This document shows, in pieces, positions 9,004 through 17,296 of a DNA stretch of 33,687 bases (positions are counted from its first letter, which is position 1; each line of letters opens with the position of its first letter). The translations under genes and the position numbers were made by a program. The stretch covers positions 1-33,687 of the forward strand of contig DDLV01000028.1 in NCBI GenBank assembly GCA_002340325.1, in the 5' to 3' direction. Under the pieces are notes generated by a model. The model saw only the letters and a program-made list of their open reading frames with translations. It did not search any database and was not told the DNA's origin. The DNA comes from Glaciecola sp. UBA2563. Lineage in GTDB: Bacteria > Pseudomonadota > Gammaproteobacteria > Enterobacterales > Alteromonadaceae.

Positions 9004-11067
9004 ATGAGTAGAGCAGGAAACTCGCGATTGTTTTTGAATTCTCAGCTGAAGAGATTATTAGGTACTCTTGTAGTCGGCGTAGCCGTAGTTGCAACCGCAT
9101 CTGCTGACACCACTGATAAAATAGTAGATTTACCTGTTTTAGAACAGGAAAAACAGCACTCGATAGCCGCTAAACGTATATCAAATACGTTTACCAGAGC
9201 ACATTATAAAAAATTTGAAATCGACGACGAGCTTTCAGAACAGATATTCGACCGATATATCGATGCGTTAGATTCTAATAAGCATTTTTTCTTGCGCAGT
9301 GACGTGAAGAAATTCGAAGGCTTCACTAAAGAGTTTGACGATGCTGTAAGGGTCGGCGACTTAACTATTGCATATAGCATCTACATGTTAAATCTCGAAC
9401 GCCGAAAAGAGCGCTTCAACTATGCAATTACACTTTTAGAAGACGGCTTTGATTTCGAAAAAGAAGGGGATAAGTTCTTTTATGACCGAGAAGACGCTGA
9501 CTGGTCGAATTCACTTGATGAAGTAAATGAGGTGTGGCGTCAGCGTGTCAAATACGATGCATTGAGTCTTAAACTCGCCGAGAAGACGGACGAGGAGATA
9601 AAAGACATACTCACCAAACGCTATAATCGCGCGATACGCCGACTCACGCAAACTAATAGCGAAGATGTTTTCCAGACGGTCATGAATTCATTTGCACGCA
9701 GCATAGAAGCCCACACCAGTTATCTATCGCCAAGTAGAACCGAGCGATTCCAAATGGACATGAATTTATCGCTGGAAGGCATTGGTGCTGTATTGAGAAC
9801 GGAAGATGACCACACAACGGTTGTTAGCGTTGTCGCTGGCGGTCCTGCCGACAAAAACGGACAAGTAAAACCAGAAGACAAAATCCTCGGTGTTGCACAG
9901 GAAGACGATAAATCGTTCACAGATGTTGTTGGTTGGCGTCTAGACGATGTTGTAGAATTGATCAAAGGACCGAAAGGAAGTGTCGTACGACTACAAGTGC
10001 AAAAGGGTGGCACATCCACGAAGCAAGTGCTGGAGTTGGCGATTACGCGAGACAAGGTGAAGCTGGAAGACAAAGCAGCTAAAGCTGAGGTCATCAAAGA
10101 TGAATCAGGTCAGAATATAGGCGTGATAGACATTCCTTCGTTTTATCACAATCTTCACGTTGATGTTAGAACCCTGCTTGCTGAATTAAAAGATAAACAG
10201 GTGAAGGGCATAATTGTCGATTTGCGCGGCAATGGCGGCGGCTCGCTACCTGAAGCTATCGCATTGTCAGGGTTATTCATAGAAAAAGGCCCAATCGTAC
10301 AAATTCGACATGAGAGCGGCCAAATAGAAGTTAATTACGACCGAGATGGACAGATAATTTACGATGGACCATTAACTGTCCTCGTAGATAGATTCAGTGC
10401 GTCGGCAAGTGAGATTTTTGCAGCCGCGATGCAGGATTTTAATCGTGCCATTATTATTGGTGAGCAGACCTTTGGCAAAGGCACTGTGCAACAGCATCGT
10501 CCATTGGGAAGGATTTATGACTTCTTCGAAAATAAATTAGGCGCAGTTCAATATACGATGGCCAAATTTTATCGCATCAGTGGCGGAAGTACGCAGCACA
10601 AAGGCGTCCTCCCTGATATTTCATACCCAAGCCCAATTAATCCTGAAGAGTGGGGCGAATCAAGAGAAGAAAACGCGTTGCCGTGGGACAGCATTCAAAA
10701 GGCTAAATACAATCAGGTGACAGACAGTCATCGCATGATCGATATGCTTACAGCCAAACACAATGCTCGCGCAATGAAAGATCCCGAATTCCAATATATC
10801 TTCGAGGATATAAAGGAATATAATGAAAACAAAGACAGAAAATACATTTCGCTCGTAAAATCTGAACGCATTGCGGAAAACCAAGAATCAGACGACAAAC
10901 GGCTGCAACGAATAAACGAACGATTAGTCAGGCTTGGGTTGGCGAAAATTGAGTCTCTTGATGATGAAATCCCGGATGTTTTGGACGATATCGACCCATT
11001 CTTAGACGAAGCAGTTCAAATTACCGGAGATATGATTGCCTCTGGAAGCTATGCACTTAACATTTGA
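9004..11067 (+). CDS. prc: Periplasmic carboxy-terminal processing protease Prc (Tsp)
   Basis: S41 protease of the periplasm that trims or degrades proteins from nonpolar C-termini and regulates peptidoglycan hydrolases. A signal peptide with hydrophobic core LLGTLVVGVAVVATASA occupies ~16-35. An N-terminal helical region is followed by a PDZ domain (~250-340; LEGIGAVLRTEDDHTTVVSVVAGGPADKNG is split around its binding groove) and a catalytic core with Ser467 (RFSASASEIF) and Lys492 (GEQTFGKGTVQ), the same 25-residue spacing as E. coli S452/K477. The C-terminal extension is the DUF3340-like part. The length of 687 aa compares with 682 aa in E. coli. The site AAGGTGG lies ~8 nt before the ATG. 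Likely cotranscribed with proQ. Confidence 0.96.
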   Translation: MSRAGNSRLFLNSQLKRLLGTLVVGVAVVATASADTTDKIVDLPVLEQEKQHSIAAKRISNTFTRAHYKKFEIDDELSEQIFDRYIDALDSNKHFFLRSDVKKFEGFTKEFDDAVRVGDLTIAYSIYMLNLERRKERFNYAITLLEDGFDFEKEGDKFFYDREDADWSNSLDEVNEVWRQRVKYDALSLKLAEKTDEEIKDILTKRYNRAIRRLTQTNSEDVFQTVMNSFARSIEAHTSYLSPSRTERFQMDMNLSLEGIGAVLRTEDDHTTVVSVVAGGPADKNGQVKPEDKILGVAQEDDKSFTDVVGWRLDDVVELIKGPKGSVVRLQVQKGGTSTKQVLELAITRDKVKLEDKAAKAEVIKDESGQNIGVIDIPSFYHNLHVDVRTLLAELKDKQVKGIIVDLRGNGGGSLPEAIALSGLFIEKGPIVQIRHESGQIEVNYDRDGQIIYDGPLTVLVDRFSASASEIFAAAMQDFNRAIIIGEQTFGKGTVQQHRPLGRIYDFFENKLGAVQYTMAKFYRISGGSTQHKGVLPDISYPSPINPEEWGESREENALPWDSIQKAKYNQVTDSHRMIDMLTAKHNARAMKDPEFQYIFEDIKEYNENKDRKYISLVKSERIAENQESDDKRLQRINERLVRLGLAKIESLDDEIPDVLDDIDPFLDEAVQITGDMIASGSYALNI

Positions 11068-11198
11068 CTTGTCGATTGGCCTGTTAAGTGTCTTGTGTCA
11101 GTCTGAGTTTGTGCCTATATTTTTCGAAGGTGGATTACGAACAATAGCCGTTATATAAAACGCTCCAATAAGAACAACAATAATGTAAAGGAGAGCTC

Positions 11199-12527
11199 AT
11201 GGCTGCAAGAGGCCAATTTTCCTCTCGTATAGGGTTTGTACTTGCCGCCGCAGGCTCAGCCGTCGGTCTCGGCAACATCTGGGGGTTTCCCACAAAGGTT
11301 GCTGAAAATGGCGGCGCCGCATTTATTCTAATGTATCTGATTTTAGCTTTTCTCTTAGCATACCCTGTGTTGATGGCTGAGCTTATCATCGGGCGTGCAA
11401 AACGAGCTAATATGGTCGGCGCGTTGCATCAAATATCTGGAAACCCGTTTGGCAGCTTTGTCGGCGGAATTGGCGCTATAACGGTAATTTTAATACTAGC
11501 GTTTTACAGTATTGTCGCTGGCTGGATGATTGCGTATTTTTTCGATTCACTCACCTCTATTGTTCAATTAGACATAAACTGGCTCACGACTGACTCTATT
11601 TGCCGTAACATCATTTTCATGGCCTTATTTTTGATTCTCACCTGCTATGTAGTGATAGGAGGCGTGAGCGCAGGGATTGAAAGATGGTCAGTTCGATTGA
11701 TGCCAACACTTCTCTTATTGATGGTGTTGCTCATTATTTATGTTAGTTTCCAAAGTGGCGCAAGCGAAGGCTGGAAAAAGCTGCTAATTCCCGATATAGG
11801 GAAAGTTTTTCAACCAACCTTGATGTTAGATGCAATGGGGCAAGCATTTTTTTCAATGTCGCTCGGCGTTGGGACTATGTTAGTTTATGGCTCTTATGTG
11901 CAAAAACAAGAAAACCTTCCATCACTTGGTGCAAGTGTCGCGCTTGTAGATATTGGCGTAGCAATTCTTGCCGGAATGCTCATCATTCCTGCTATGTTTG
12001 TCGCGCTGAACAACGGTGTGACCATTTTCGCAGACGATGGTACGTTGTTGTCAGGCCCCGACTTAATTTTTCAAGTATTACCCTCCTTGTTCAGTAATAT
12101 CGGGTTAATTGGTGTATATGTTGCCACTGTATTCTTTATGCTGATGGTGATTGCGTCGCTTACATCATCTATCTCTATGTTGGAAGTTCCTGTTTCATTT
12201 TTAGTTGACAACAAAGGCATGAAGCGACCTGCTGCAACCTTGCTATTGACCACAATGGTGTTTTTAATCAGCGCCGGCATTGTGTTTAATTTTGAACTGT
12301 TATTTGGGTTTGTAATTACACTAACAACAGAATATAGCCAACCCTTACTTGGCTTAATGTTATGTATCTTCGCAGGGTGGTTGTGGAATAGGCATCAAAT
12401 TCTAGAGGAACTAAAAAACGGCGACCCGAAAGCAGAGTCTAGTTTTTTTTGGAAGGTATGGCCCTGGTATATCAAATTTGTGTGCCCCGTATTAATTGCA
12501 ACCAATTTTTATTTGTCTGTCGCATAA
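11199..12527 (+). CDS. Sodium-dependent transporter, NSS/SNF family
   Basis: Inner-membrane Na+-coupled symporter of the neurotransmitter:sodium symporter (LeuT-fold) family, probably for an amino acid. The hallmark unwound TM1 motif GSAVGLGNIWGFP is at 19-31, with NGGAAF just after it. Around eleven hydrophobic segments can be counted over 442 residues, the size of the 11-TM bacterial members such as Tyt1/MhsT. A good ribosome-binding site (AAAGGAGAG) precedes the ATG by about 4 nt. The 131-nt gap to prc holds no clear terminator but contains an AT-rich TATATAAAA stretch near 11151. nhaC follows after 17 nt, so the two are probably one transcript. The substrate is not predictable from sequence. 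Confidence 0.9.
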   Translation: MAARGQFSSRIGFVLAAAGSAVGLGNIWGFPTKVAENGGAAFILMYLILAFLLAYPVLMAELIIGRAKRANMVGALHQISGNPFGSFVGGIGAITVILILAFYSIVAGWMIAYFFDSLTSIVQLDINWLTTDSICRNIIFMALFLILTCYVVIGGVSAGIERWSVRLMPTLLLLMVLLIIYVSFQSGASEGWKKLLIPDIGKVFQPTLMLDAMGQAFFSMSLGVGTMLVYGSYVQKQENLPSLGASVALVDIGVAILAGMLIIPAMFVALNNGVTIFADDGTLLSGPDLIFQVLPSLFSNIGLIGVYVATVFFMLMVIASLTSSISMLEVPVSFLVDNKGMKRPAATLLLTTMVFLISAGIVFNFELLFGFVITLTTEYSQPLLGLMLCIFAGWLWNRHQILEELKNGDPKAESSFFWKVWPWYIKFVCPVLIATNFYLSVA

Positions 12528-12544
12528 ACAACTGAGCGAACATA

Positions 12545-14029
12545 ATGGAAAAACAAGAAATAGACAGCCCTAACGTCAAAGCACCTTCGTTTGTTGATTG
12601 CCTCATTCCGATACTCGTTATTATTCTACTTATGGCGTCATCTGTTTGGCTTTTTGGGAATGACTCATCATATGGGCCGAATCAAATTGCGCTCATCATC
12701 GGTATGTTTATCACTTCTATTATCGGGTTGAAAAATGGTTATTCATGGAAAGCTATCGAAACAGGGCTCATCAACGGCATTTCGATGTCACTTGGTGCAT
12801 GTCTAATTTTGCTTGCTGTAGGATCTTTGATTGGCACATGGATGCTTTCTGGTACGGTTCCAACCTTGATTTATTATGGTCTTTCACTGCTCAGTCCGTC
12901 TTGGTTTTATCCAGCCGCACTATTAGTCTGTGCCATTGTCGCGATGTCAATAGGGAGCTCATGGACAACCGCAGCAACAGTTGGGGTTGCGCTTATTGGT
13001 GTTGCAACGGGGATGGGGTTGTCGTTGCCAATTACAGCTGGCGCTGTGGTATCGGGCGCATATTTTGGTGATAAGCTTTCGCCTTTATCTGAAACAACTA
13101 ACTTAGCACCCGCGGTTGCAGGTACAAATTTATTTGAGCATATTCGCTATATGCTTTGGACGACAGTCCCCAGTGTCGTCATTGCGTTGATTCTTTTTAC
13201 GTTTCTTGGATTGCAAATTGATTCGGTTGCTAGTGCAGAAAAAATAGAAGAAATGCGAACATTGTTGACATCAAATTTCACCATCTCATGGTACACGCTT
13301 ATTCCATTGGTAATTCTTTTAACACTTGCGCTAAATAAAATGCCCGCATTTCCAGCAATTGCGATTGGTGCGTTAGCTGGGGGTATTTGCGCAATTCTGT
13401 TTCAGTTAGATGTTGTCCTTAGTTTGCTCAATAGCGAACACAATCCTCTAATTAAAAGTCTAATGGTCGTGTGGACAGCAATGTTCAATGGCGTAGAGTT
13501 TTCTACTGGCGTTGAAAACTTTGACAATTTAATCTCTCGAGGTGGAATGTCGAGTATGCTAAATACGGTTTGGCTGATCATTTGCGCGATGTCATTTGGT
13601 GCTGTACTAGAGAAAGTAGGCATTTTAAAAACCATTGTCTTTTACATTTTAAAAGGTGCAACGTCGGCAGGCTCAATGATCAGCCGAACAATCCTCACCT
13701 GTATTGGCACAAATCTGGTTACCGCTGACCAATATATGGCGATTGTTATGCCGGGAAGAATGTATAAAGAAGAATTTAGTAAACGAGATTTACACCAACT
13801 CAACCTATCTCGCAGTCTCGAAGATGGCGGCACAATAACCTCACCCCTGATCCCTTGGAATACGTGCGGCGCTTATATGCAATCAGCCTTAGGCGTACTT
13901 GTCATCGACTTTTGGATGTATGCGTTTTTCAATCTAGTAAACCCAATACTAGCCGTGATCTATGCCTATTTTGGGATTAAAATATTACGATTAACACCGC
14001 CAAAGGTTGAAGTTCGATCCCCCGCTTGA
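12545..14029 (+). CDS. nhaC: Na+/H+ antiporter, NhaC family
   Basis: Inner-membrane protein of 494 aa with about 11-12 hydrophobic segments. The NhaC-family core is clear: AMSIGSSWTTAATVGVAL (~133-150), the charged signature FGDKLSPLSETTN (174-186), and TCIGTNLVTADQYMAIVMPG plus the ISPL-like SRSLEDGGTITSPLIPWN segment near the C-terminal half. Members exchange Na+ for H+ (some carry malate or lactate coupled to Na+). Pairing with the Na+-coupled symporter 17 nt upstream suggests that the two share a sodium cycle, but the transported solute remains open. The start is ATG with only a weak upstream purine stretch (GAGCGAAC). Confidence 0.87.
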   Translation: MEKQEIDSPNVKAPSFVDCLIPILVIILLMASSVWLFGNDSSYGPNQIALIIGMFITSIIGLKNGYSWKAIETGLINGISMSLGACLILLAVGSLIGTWMLSGTVPTLIYYGLSLLSPSWFYPAALLVCAIVAMSIGSSWTTAATVGVALIGVATGMGLSLPITAGAVVSGAYFGDKLSPLSETTNLAPAVAGTNLFEHIRYMLWTTVPSVVIALILFTFLGLQIDSVASAEKIEEMRTLLTSNFTISWYTLIPLVILLTLALNKMPAFPAIAIGALAGGICAILFQLDVVLSLLNSEHNPLIKSLMVVWTAMFNGVEFSTGVENFDNLISRGGMSSMLNTVWLIICAMSFGAVLEKVGILKTIVFYILKGATSAGSMISRTILTCIGTNLVTADQYMAIVMPGRMYKEEFSKRDLHQLNLSRSLEDGGTITSPLIPWNTCGAYMQSALGVLVIDFWMYAFFNLVNPILAVIYAYFGIKILRLTPPKVEVRSPA

Positions 14030-14089
14030 ACGTTTTTACAGAAAAAAAACTATAACATTATGAGACTCTAGTCACCCACAAGGTATTTT

Positions 14090-16741
14090 ATGACAAATAC
14101 ATATGTAAAAAGACGACTTGATTACCAGCCGCCTGAATTTTTAATTACCGAAACAAAATTAAATATTCTATTAGCGCCGGACGAAACGCATGTTGAAGCA
14201 CTACTACACATCGTCAAGAACAAAGGCGTTGCAGAAACACATCAACGTACTGTATCCGAATTAGTATTAAACGGCGTCGACCTTATTTTAGAAAGTGTAT
14301 TAATGGATGATGATGAGTTAAATGAAGGAAGTGATTATGCGCTAGTTGGGGATACGCTGCGAATACTACGCCCTAAAGACAGCTTTACATTACGTATAAA
14401 AAACACTATTTCGCCGAGTAAAAATACAAGCCTTGAGGGTCTCTACTTTATGCAGGGATTCTTTTGCACACAGTGCGAAGCAGAGGGATTTAGAAAAATT
14501 ACGTATTATCTAGATCGACCTGATGTTCTATCTAAATTTTGGGTCACCATAACTGCACCACATAGTGAATTTCCATACATGCTTTCTAACGGAAATTTGA
14601 TTGAAGAGCATCAGACTGATGACTTAAAGACAGTCACTTGGCATGACCCATTCCCTAAACCCAGTTACTTGTTCGCATTAGTGGCTGGCGATTTTGACGT
14701 ATTGAAAGATACGTTCATCACAATGGATAATCGCAGCGTTGAACTGCAGCTATTTGTTGAAAAAGGGCGAAAACACCAAGGTGCATTTGCACTTGATAGT
14801 TTGAAACGCGCAATGAAATGGGATGAAGAGCGATATGGTTTAGTTTATGACCTTGAGATATACATGATAGTTGCGGCTGATTTCTTTAATATGGGAGCGA
14901 TGGAAAACAAAGGACTTAATGTTTTCAACTCCAAGTTTGTACTTGCTGAGCCAGCAACTGCTACCGATATCGACTTTTTTAATATCGAATCGATCATCGC
15001 GCATGAGTACTTTCACAATTGGACGGGTAACAGAGTTACGTGCAGGGATTGGTTTCAATTAAGCCTCAAAGAAGGACTCACTGTCTTTCGCGATCAGCAA
15101 TTCAGTGCAGATATGGCAAGTCCACTCAGTACCAGAATTAGCCAAGTCAAAACGATGCGAGGGCATCAATTTGCTGAAGATGCAGGACCAATGAGTCATC
15201 CAATCCGACCTGATGAAGTTATGGAGATGAATAACTTCTACACGGTCACTGTATATGATAAAGGCGCGGAAGTAATTCGAATGCTGCATACATTACTGGG
15301 TGAAGAAGGGTTTTTGGCCGGGATATGCCTTTACTTTAAACGTTTTGATGGTCAGGCAGTCACGTGTAATGACTTCGTTGAAGCGATGCAGGACGCTAAC
15401 AACGTTGATTTATCGCACTTTAAAAAATGGTATGGGCAAAGCGGTACACCGCAGATCACCATTTCTAAGACTGCCGATAATGATTCTACTGTTTTTACGT
15501 TTAAACAAGTTACGCATAAAACCGCAGATCAAGATAAAAAAGAACCACTTTATGTGCCAATAAAAACTGAGTTTCTTACAAAGTCTAGCGATGGTGAAAA
15601 AGTGCTCTCTTCAGGCACCAAAAATATTATTGTGGATTCAGAAAACAAGACAGAAACTGTGGGTCAAGCAGACGTAGTACCGGTATTTCTGGACCAATTC
15701 TCAGCGCCTATTATCGTTCATTATGAGCATTCTATTGATGAGTTGATGACGATAATTGCGCAAAGCTCATCCGATTATGCCAAATGGGATGCTAGCCAGC
15801 AGCTCTACACGCGCTGGATATTTGAAGCATATGACGGTGAAACTGGTCGAATCGACCAAGACATTGCAAACTTCTCTGCATTAATTTCTACGCTCGATGT
15901 TTCGTTAGATGTTATTGCAGAATTATTGACATTGCCTGCATTTGACGAACTGGCTGGTCAAAAATCATCCGTAGATCCGCTTTTACTTGATAAATCAATA
16001 ACAAGCCTTGAAGAACTAGTGGCGTTATCACTTTATACATATTGTCTCGAGAACTTGAGTAACATAGAGAGCGCTCCCTATATTTATGAGCAACGTCAAG
16101 TACATCAACGTTCCGCAGTTTTTGTATGGTTAAAACTTGCTTGTATTGCTGAAACTAGTGCCAACTTCACTGGCAGCAGCACAAAGGGAGAGACTGCCAT
16201 GACAATAATGGAAAAAAGATACCTACAAGCGGACAATATGACGGATAAACTCAATTGCTTAAAAATAGCGCAACGCGTTCAGCTACCGCTTTTTGACAAC
16301 TTAATGGAGGATTTTGAGCAACAATACAAACACGATCCAATTGTTATGGACAAGTGGTTTGGTCTTCATGCGACAACCTCTCGAAATGATATTTTAGCGC
16401 GTCTGGAATTATTAATGGCGCATGCAAGTTTTGATGTAAATAATCCTAATAAAGTACGAGCAGTGATAGGAAGTTTTGGTTTTTTCAACGTGGCAGGACT
16501 TCACGTTGCAGATAAGAGCGGCTATAAATTCTTGTGTGACCATATTCTTAAAATCGATAAGCTCAATCCGCAAGTAGCAAGTCGGATCCTTACACCAATG
16601 TTATCGTTTAAACGTTACGCCACCACCTATCGTGAAGCAATGCAAGAACAGCTGGGCAGGATGTTCAATACCAAAGGAATAAGCAAAGACTTGTTTGAAA
16701 AGATTTCAAAGTCCCTTTCGTTGGCTGAAACATCAGATTAG
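14090..16741 (+). CDS. pepN: Aminopeptidase N (M1 zinc metallopeptidase)
   Basis: Major cytosolic aminopeptidase that removes N-terminal residues from peptides late in protein turnover. Gluzincin motifs are intact: exopeptidase motif GAMEN at 269-273, zinc ligands H305-EYF-H309 (HEYFHNWTGN) and Glu328 (LKEGLTVFRD), with the catalytic Tyr expected in NNFYTVTVYDKGAEV. N-terminal beta domain ~1-190, catalytic domain ~190-440, then a small beta domain and the DUF3458-type C-terminal helical domain. The length of 883 aa compares with 870 aa in E. coli. An AAGG site lies shortly before the ATG. In E. coli pepN also lies next to pyrD; here DUF2835 and the glutamate dehydrogenase are inserted between them. 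Confidence 0.97.
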   Translation: MTNTYVKRRLDYQPPEFLITETKLNILLAPDETHVEALLHIVKNKGVAETHQRTVSELVLNGVDLILESVLMDDDELNEGSDYALVGDTLRILRPKDSFTLRIKNTISPSKNTSLEGLYFMQGFFCTQCEAEGFRKITYYLDRPDVLSKFWVTITAPHSEFPYMLSNGNLIEEHQTDDLKTVTWHDPFPKPSYLFALVAGDFDVLKDTFITMDNRSVELQLFVEKGRKHQGAFALDSLKRAMKWDEERYGLVYDLEIYMIVAADFFNMGAMENKGLNVFNSKFVLAEPATATDIDFFNIESIIAHEYFHNWTGNRVTCRDWFQLSLKEGLTVFRDQQFSADMASPLSTRISQVKTMRGHQFAEDAGPMSHPIRPDEVMEMNNFYTVTVYDKGAEVIRMLHTLLGEEGFLAGICLYFKRFDGQAVTCNDFVEAMQDANNVDLSHFKKWYGQSGTPQITISKTADNDSTVFTFKQVTHKTADQDKKEPLYVPIKTEFLTKSSDGEKVLSSGTKNIIVDSENKTETVGQADVVPVFLDQFSAPIIVHYEHSIDELMTIIAQSSSDYAKWDASQQLYTRWIFEAYDGETGRIDQDIANFSALISTLDVSLDVIAELLTLPAFDELAGQKSSVDPLLLDKSITSLEELVALSLYTYCLENLSNIESAPYIYEQRQVHQRSAVFVWLKLACIAETSANFTGSSTKGETAMTIMEKRYLQADNMTDKLNCLKIAQRVQLPLFDNLMEDFEQQYKHDPIVMDKWFGLHATTSRNDILARLELLMAHASFDVNNPNKVRAVIGSFGFFNVAGLHVADKSGYKFLCDHILKIDKLNPQVASRILTPMLSFKRYATTYREAMQEQLGRMFNTKGISKDLFEKISKSLSLAETSD

Positions 16742-16794
16742 ATCTTCTTTATGGCACTGTGCAGAAACGTTGCTCAAACGTGATTGGTCAAGCT

Positions 16795-17016
16795 ATGAAA
16801 AGCTATTTTTTTACTATCAACATGAATTATGCTGAATGCGACACGCTATATCACAACACAATTCGGTACGTGGTTGTGCAAGACAATCAGGGCAAAAACA
16901 TTCAGTTAAAGAAATCACACGTTCTAAAGTTTCTCACACCCCAAGGTATTAAAGGAAACTTTAGACTTGATGTAGATGAAAACAATAGTTTTAAAGATTT
17001 AAAGCGGATAGGTTAA
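16795..17016 (+). CDS. DUF2835 family small protein
   Basis: A 73-residue protein with the DUF2835 pattern: an aromatic N-terminus (SYFFTINMNYAECDTLY), a central YVVVQDNQGKNIQLKKSHVLKF, and the family-typical TPQGIKGNFRL ending in a short D/N-rich stretch and LKRIG. The function is unknown; the composition suggests a small beta-rich cytosolic protein. The ATG at 16795 is chosen because the family begins there; the upstream in-frame extension to 16759 has no family match. It starts 53 nt after pepN and is followed by an intrinsic terminator at 17077, so it is probably the last gene of the pepN transcript. Confidence 0.85.
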   Translation: MKSYFFTINMNYAECDTLYHNTIRYVVVQDNQGKNIQLKKSHVLKFLTPQGIKGNFRLDVDENNSFKDLKRIG

Positions 17017-17076
17017 ATACTGATTGAATAAAAATAATCCTCGATCGAGATGCGTATTGCTCAATTCCGAAATAGC

Positions 17077-17103
17077 AAAAAAGGCCTAATATGGTCTTTT
17101 TTT
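17077..17103 (+). terminator. Intrinsic terminator after pepN-DUF2835
   Basis: An A-rich left arm (17077-17082) plus GGCC (17083-17086) pairs with GGTC (17093-17096) plus a T run (17097-17103), giving a ~10-bp stem with one G-U pair and a 6-nt loop, ending in seven T. It separates the pepN unit from the glutamate dehydrogenase promoter region. Confidence 0.8.
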
Positions 17104-17105
17104 AT

Positions 17106-17166
17106 ACGTTATACTTGTAAATTCAAGGAAAATGTAAATATAACGTTAATAAAATAACTGTATAAT
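17106..17166 (+). promoter_or_regulatory. Possible promoter region of the glutamate dehydrogenase gene
   Basis: A perfect -10 hexamer TATAAT lies at 17161-17166. No convincing -35 is present at 16-18 nt; instead an 8-bp inverted repeat ACGTTATA/TATAACGT (17106-17113 and 17139-17146) lies directly upstream, where an activator might bind. The transcript would run ~125 nt before the ATG at 17297. This is inference from pattern only. Confidence 0.4.
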
Positions 17167-17211
17167 TCATTTGTAACTGAAAAACATCTGACAACACCAC
17201 AATAACGACCG

Positions 17212-17281
17212 TTTATTTGGGGAGTGTTTACGCAGTGGGACTATTTTGCAGCGCAAATGTCAACACGCCCCAATAAATAAA
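17212..17281 (+). promoter_or_regulatory. Structured 5' leader of the glutamate dehydrogenase mRNA
   Basis: A long imperfect hairpin: TTTATTTGGGG-a-GTGTT (17212-17228) pairs with AACAC-g-CCCC-aat-AAATAAA (17262-17281), 16 base pairs interrupted by one mismatch and a 3-nt bulge. A second small hairpin TTTGC-agc-GCAAA (17245-17257) sits in the loop. The structure ends 15 nt before the ATG at 17297, so it could affect ribosome access. No known riboswitch family was recognised. Confidence 0.5.
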
Positions 17282-17296
17282 GAACGAGAGCCCGCC

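Noticed and set aside
9720..10097. Antisense frame of 125 codons within prc
   Set aside because: A serine/threonine-rich shadow of the PDZ region with no independent coding support.
17246..17296. Upstream TTG start for the glutamate dehydrogenase
   Set aside because: It lies inside the leader hairpin, adds 17 unconserved residues, and has no ribosome-binding site.
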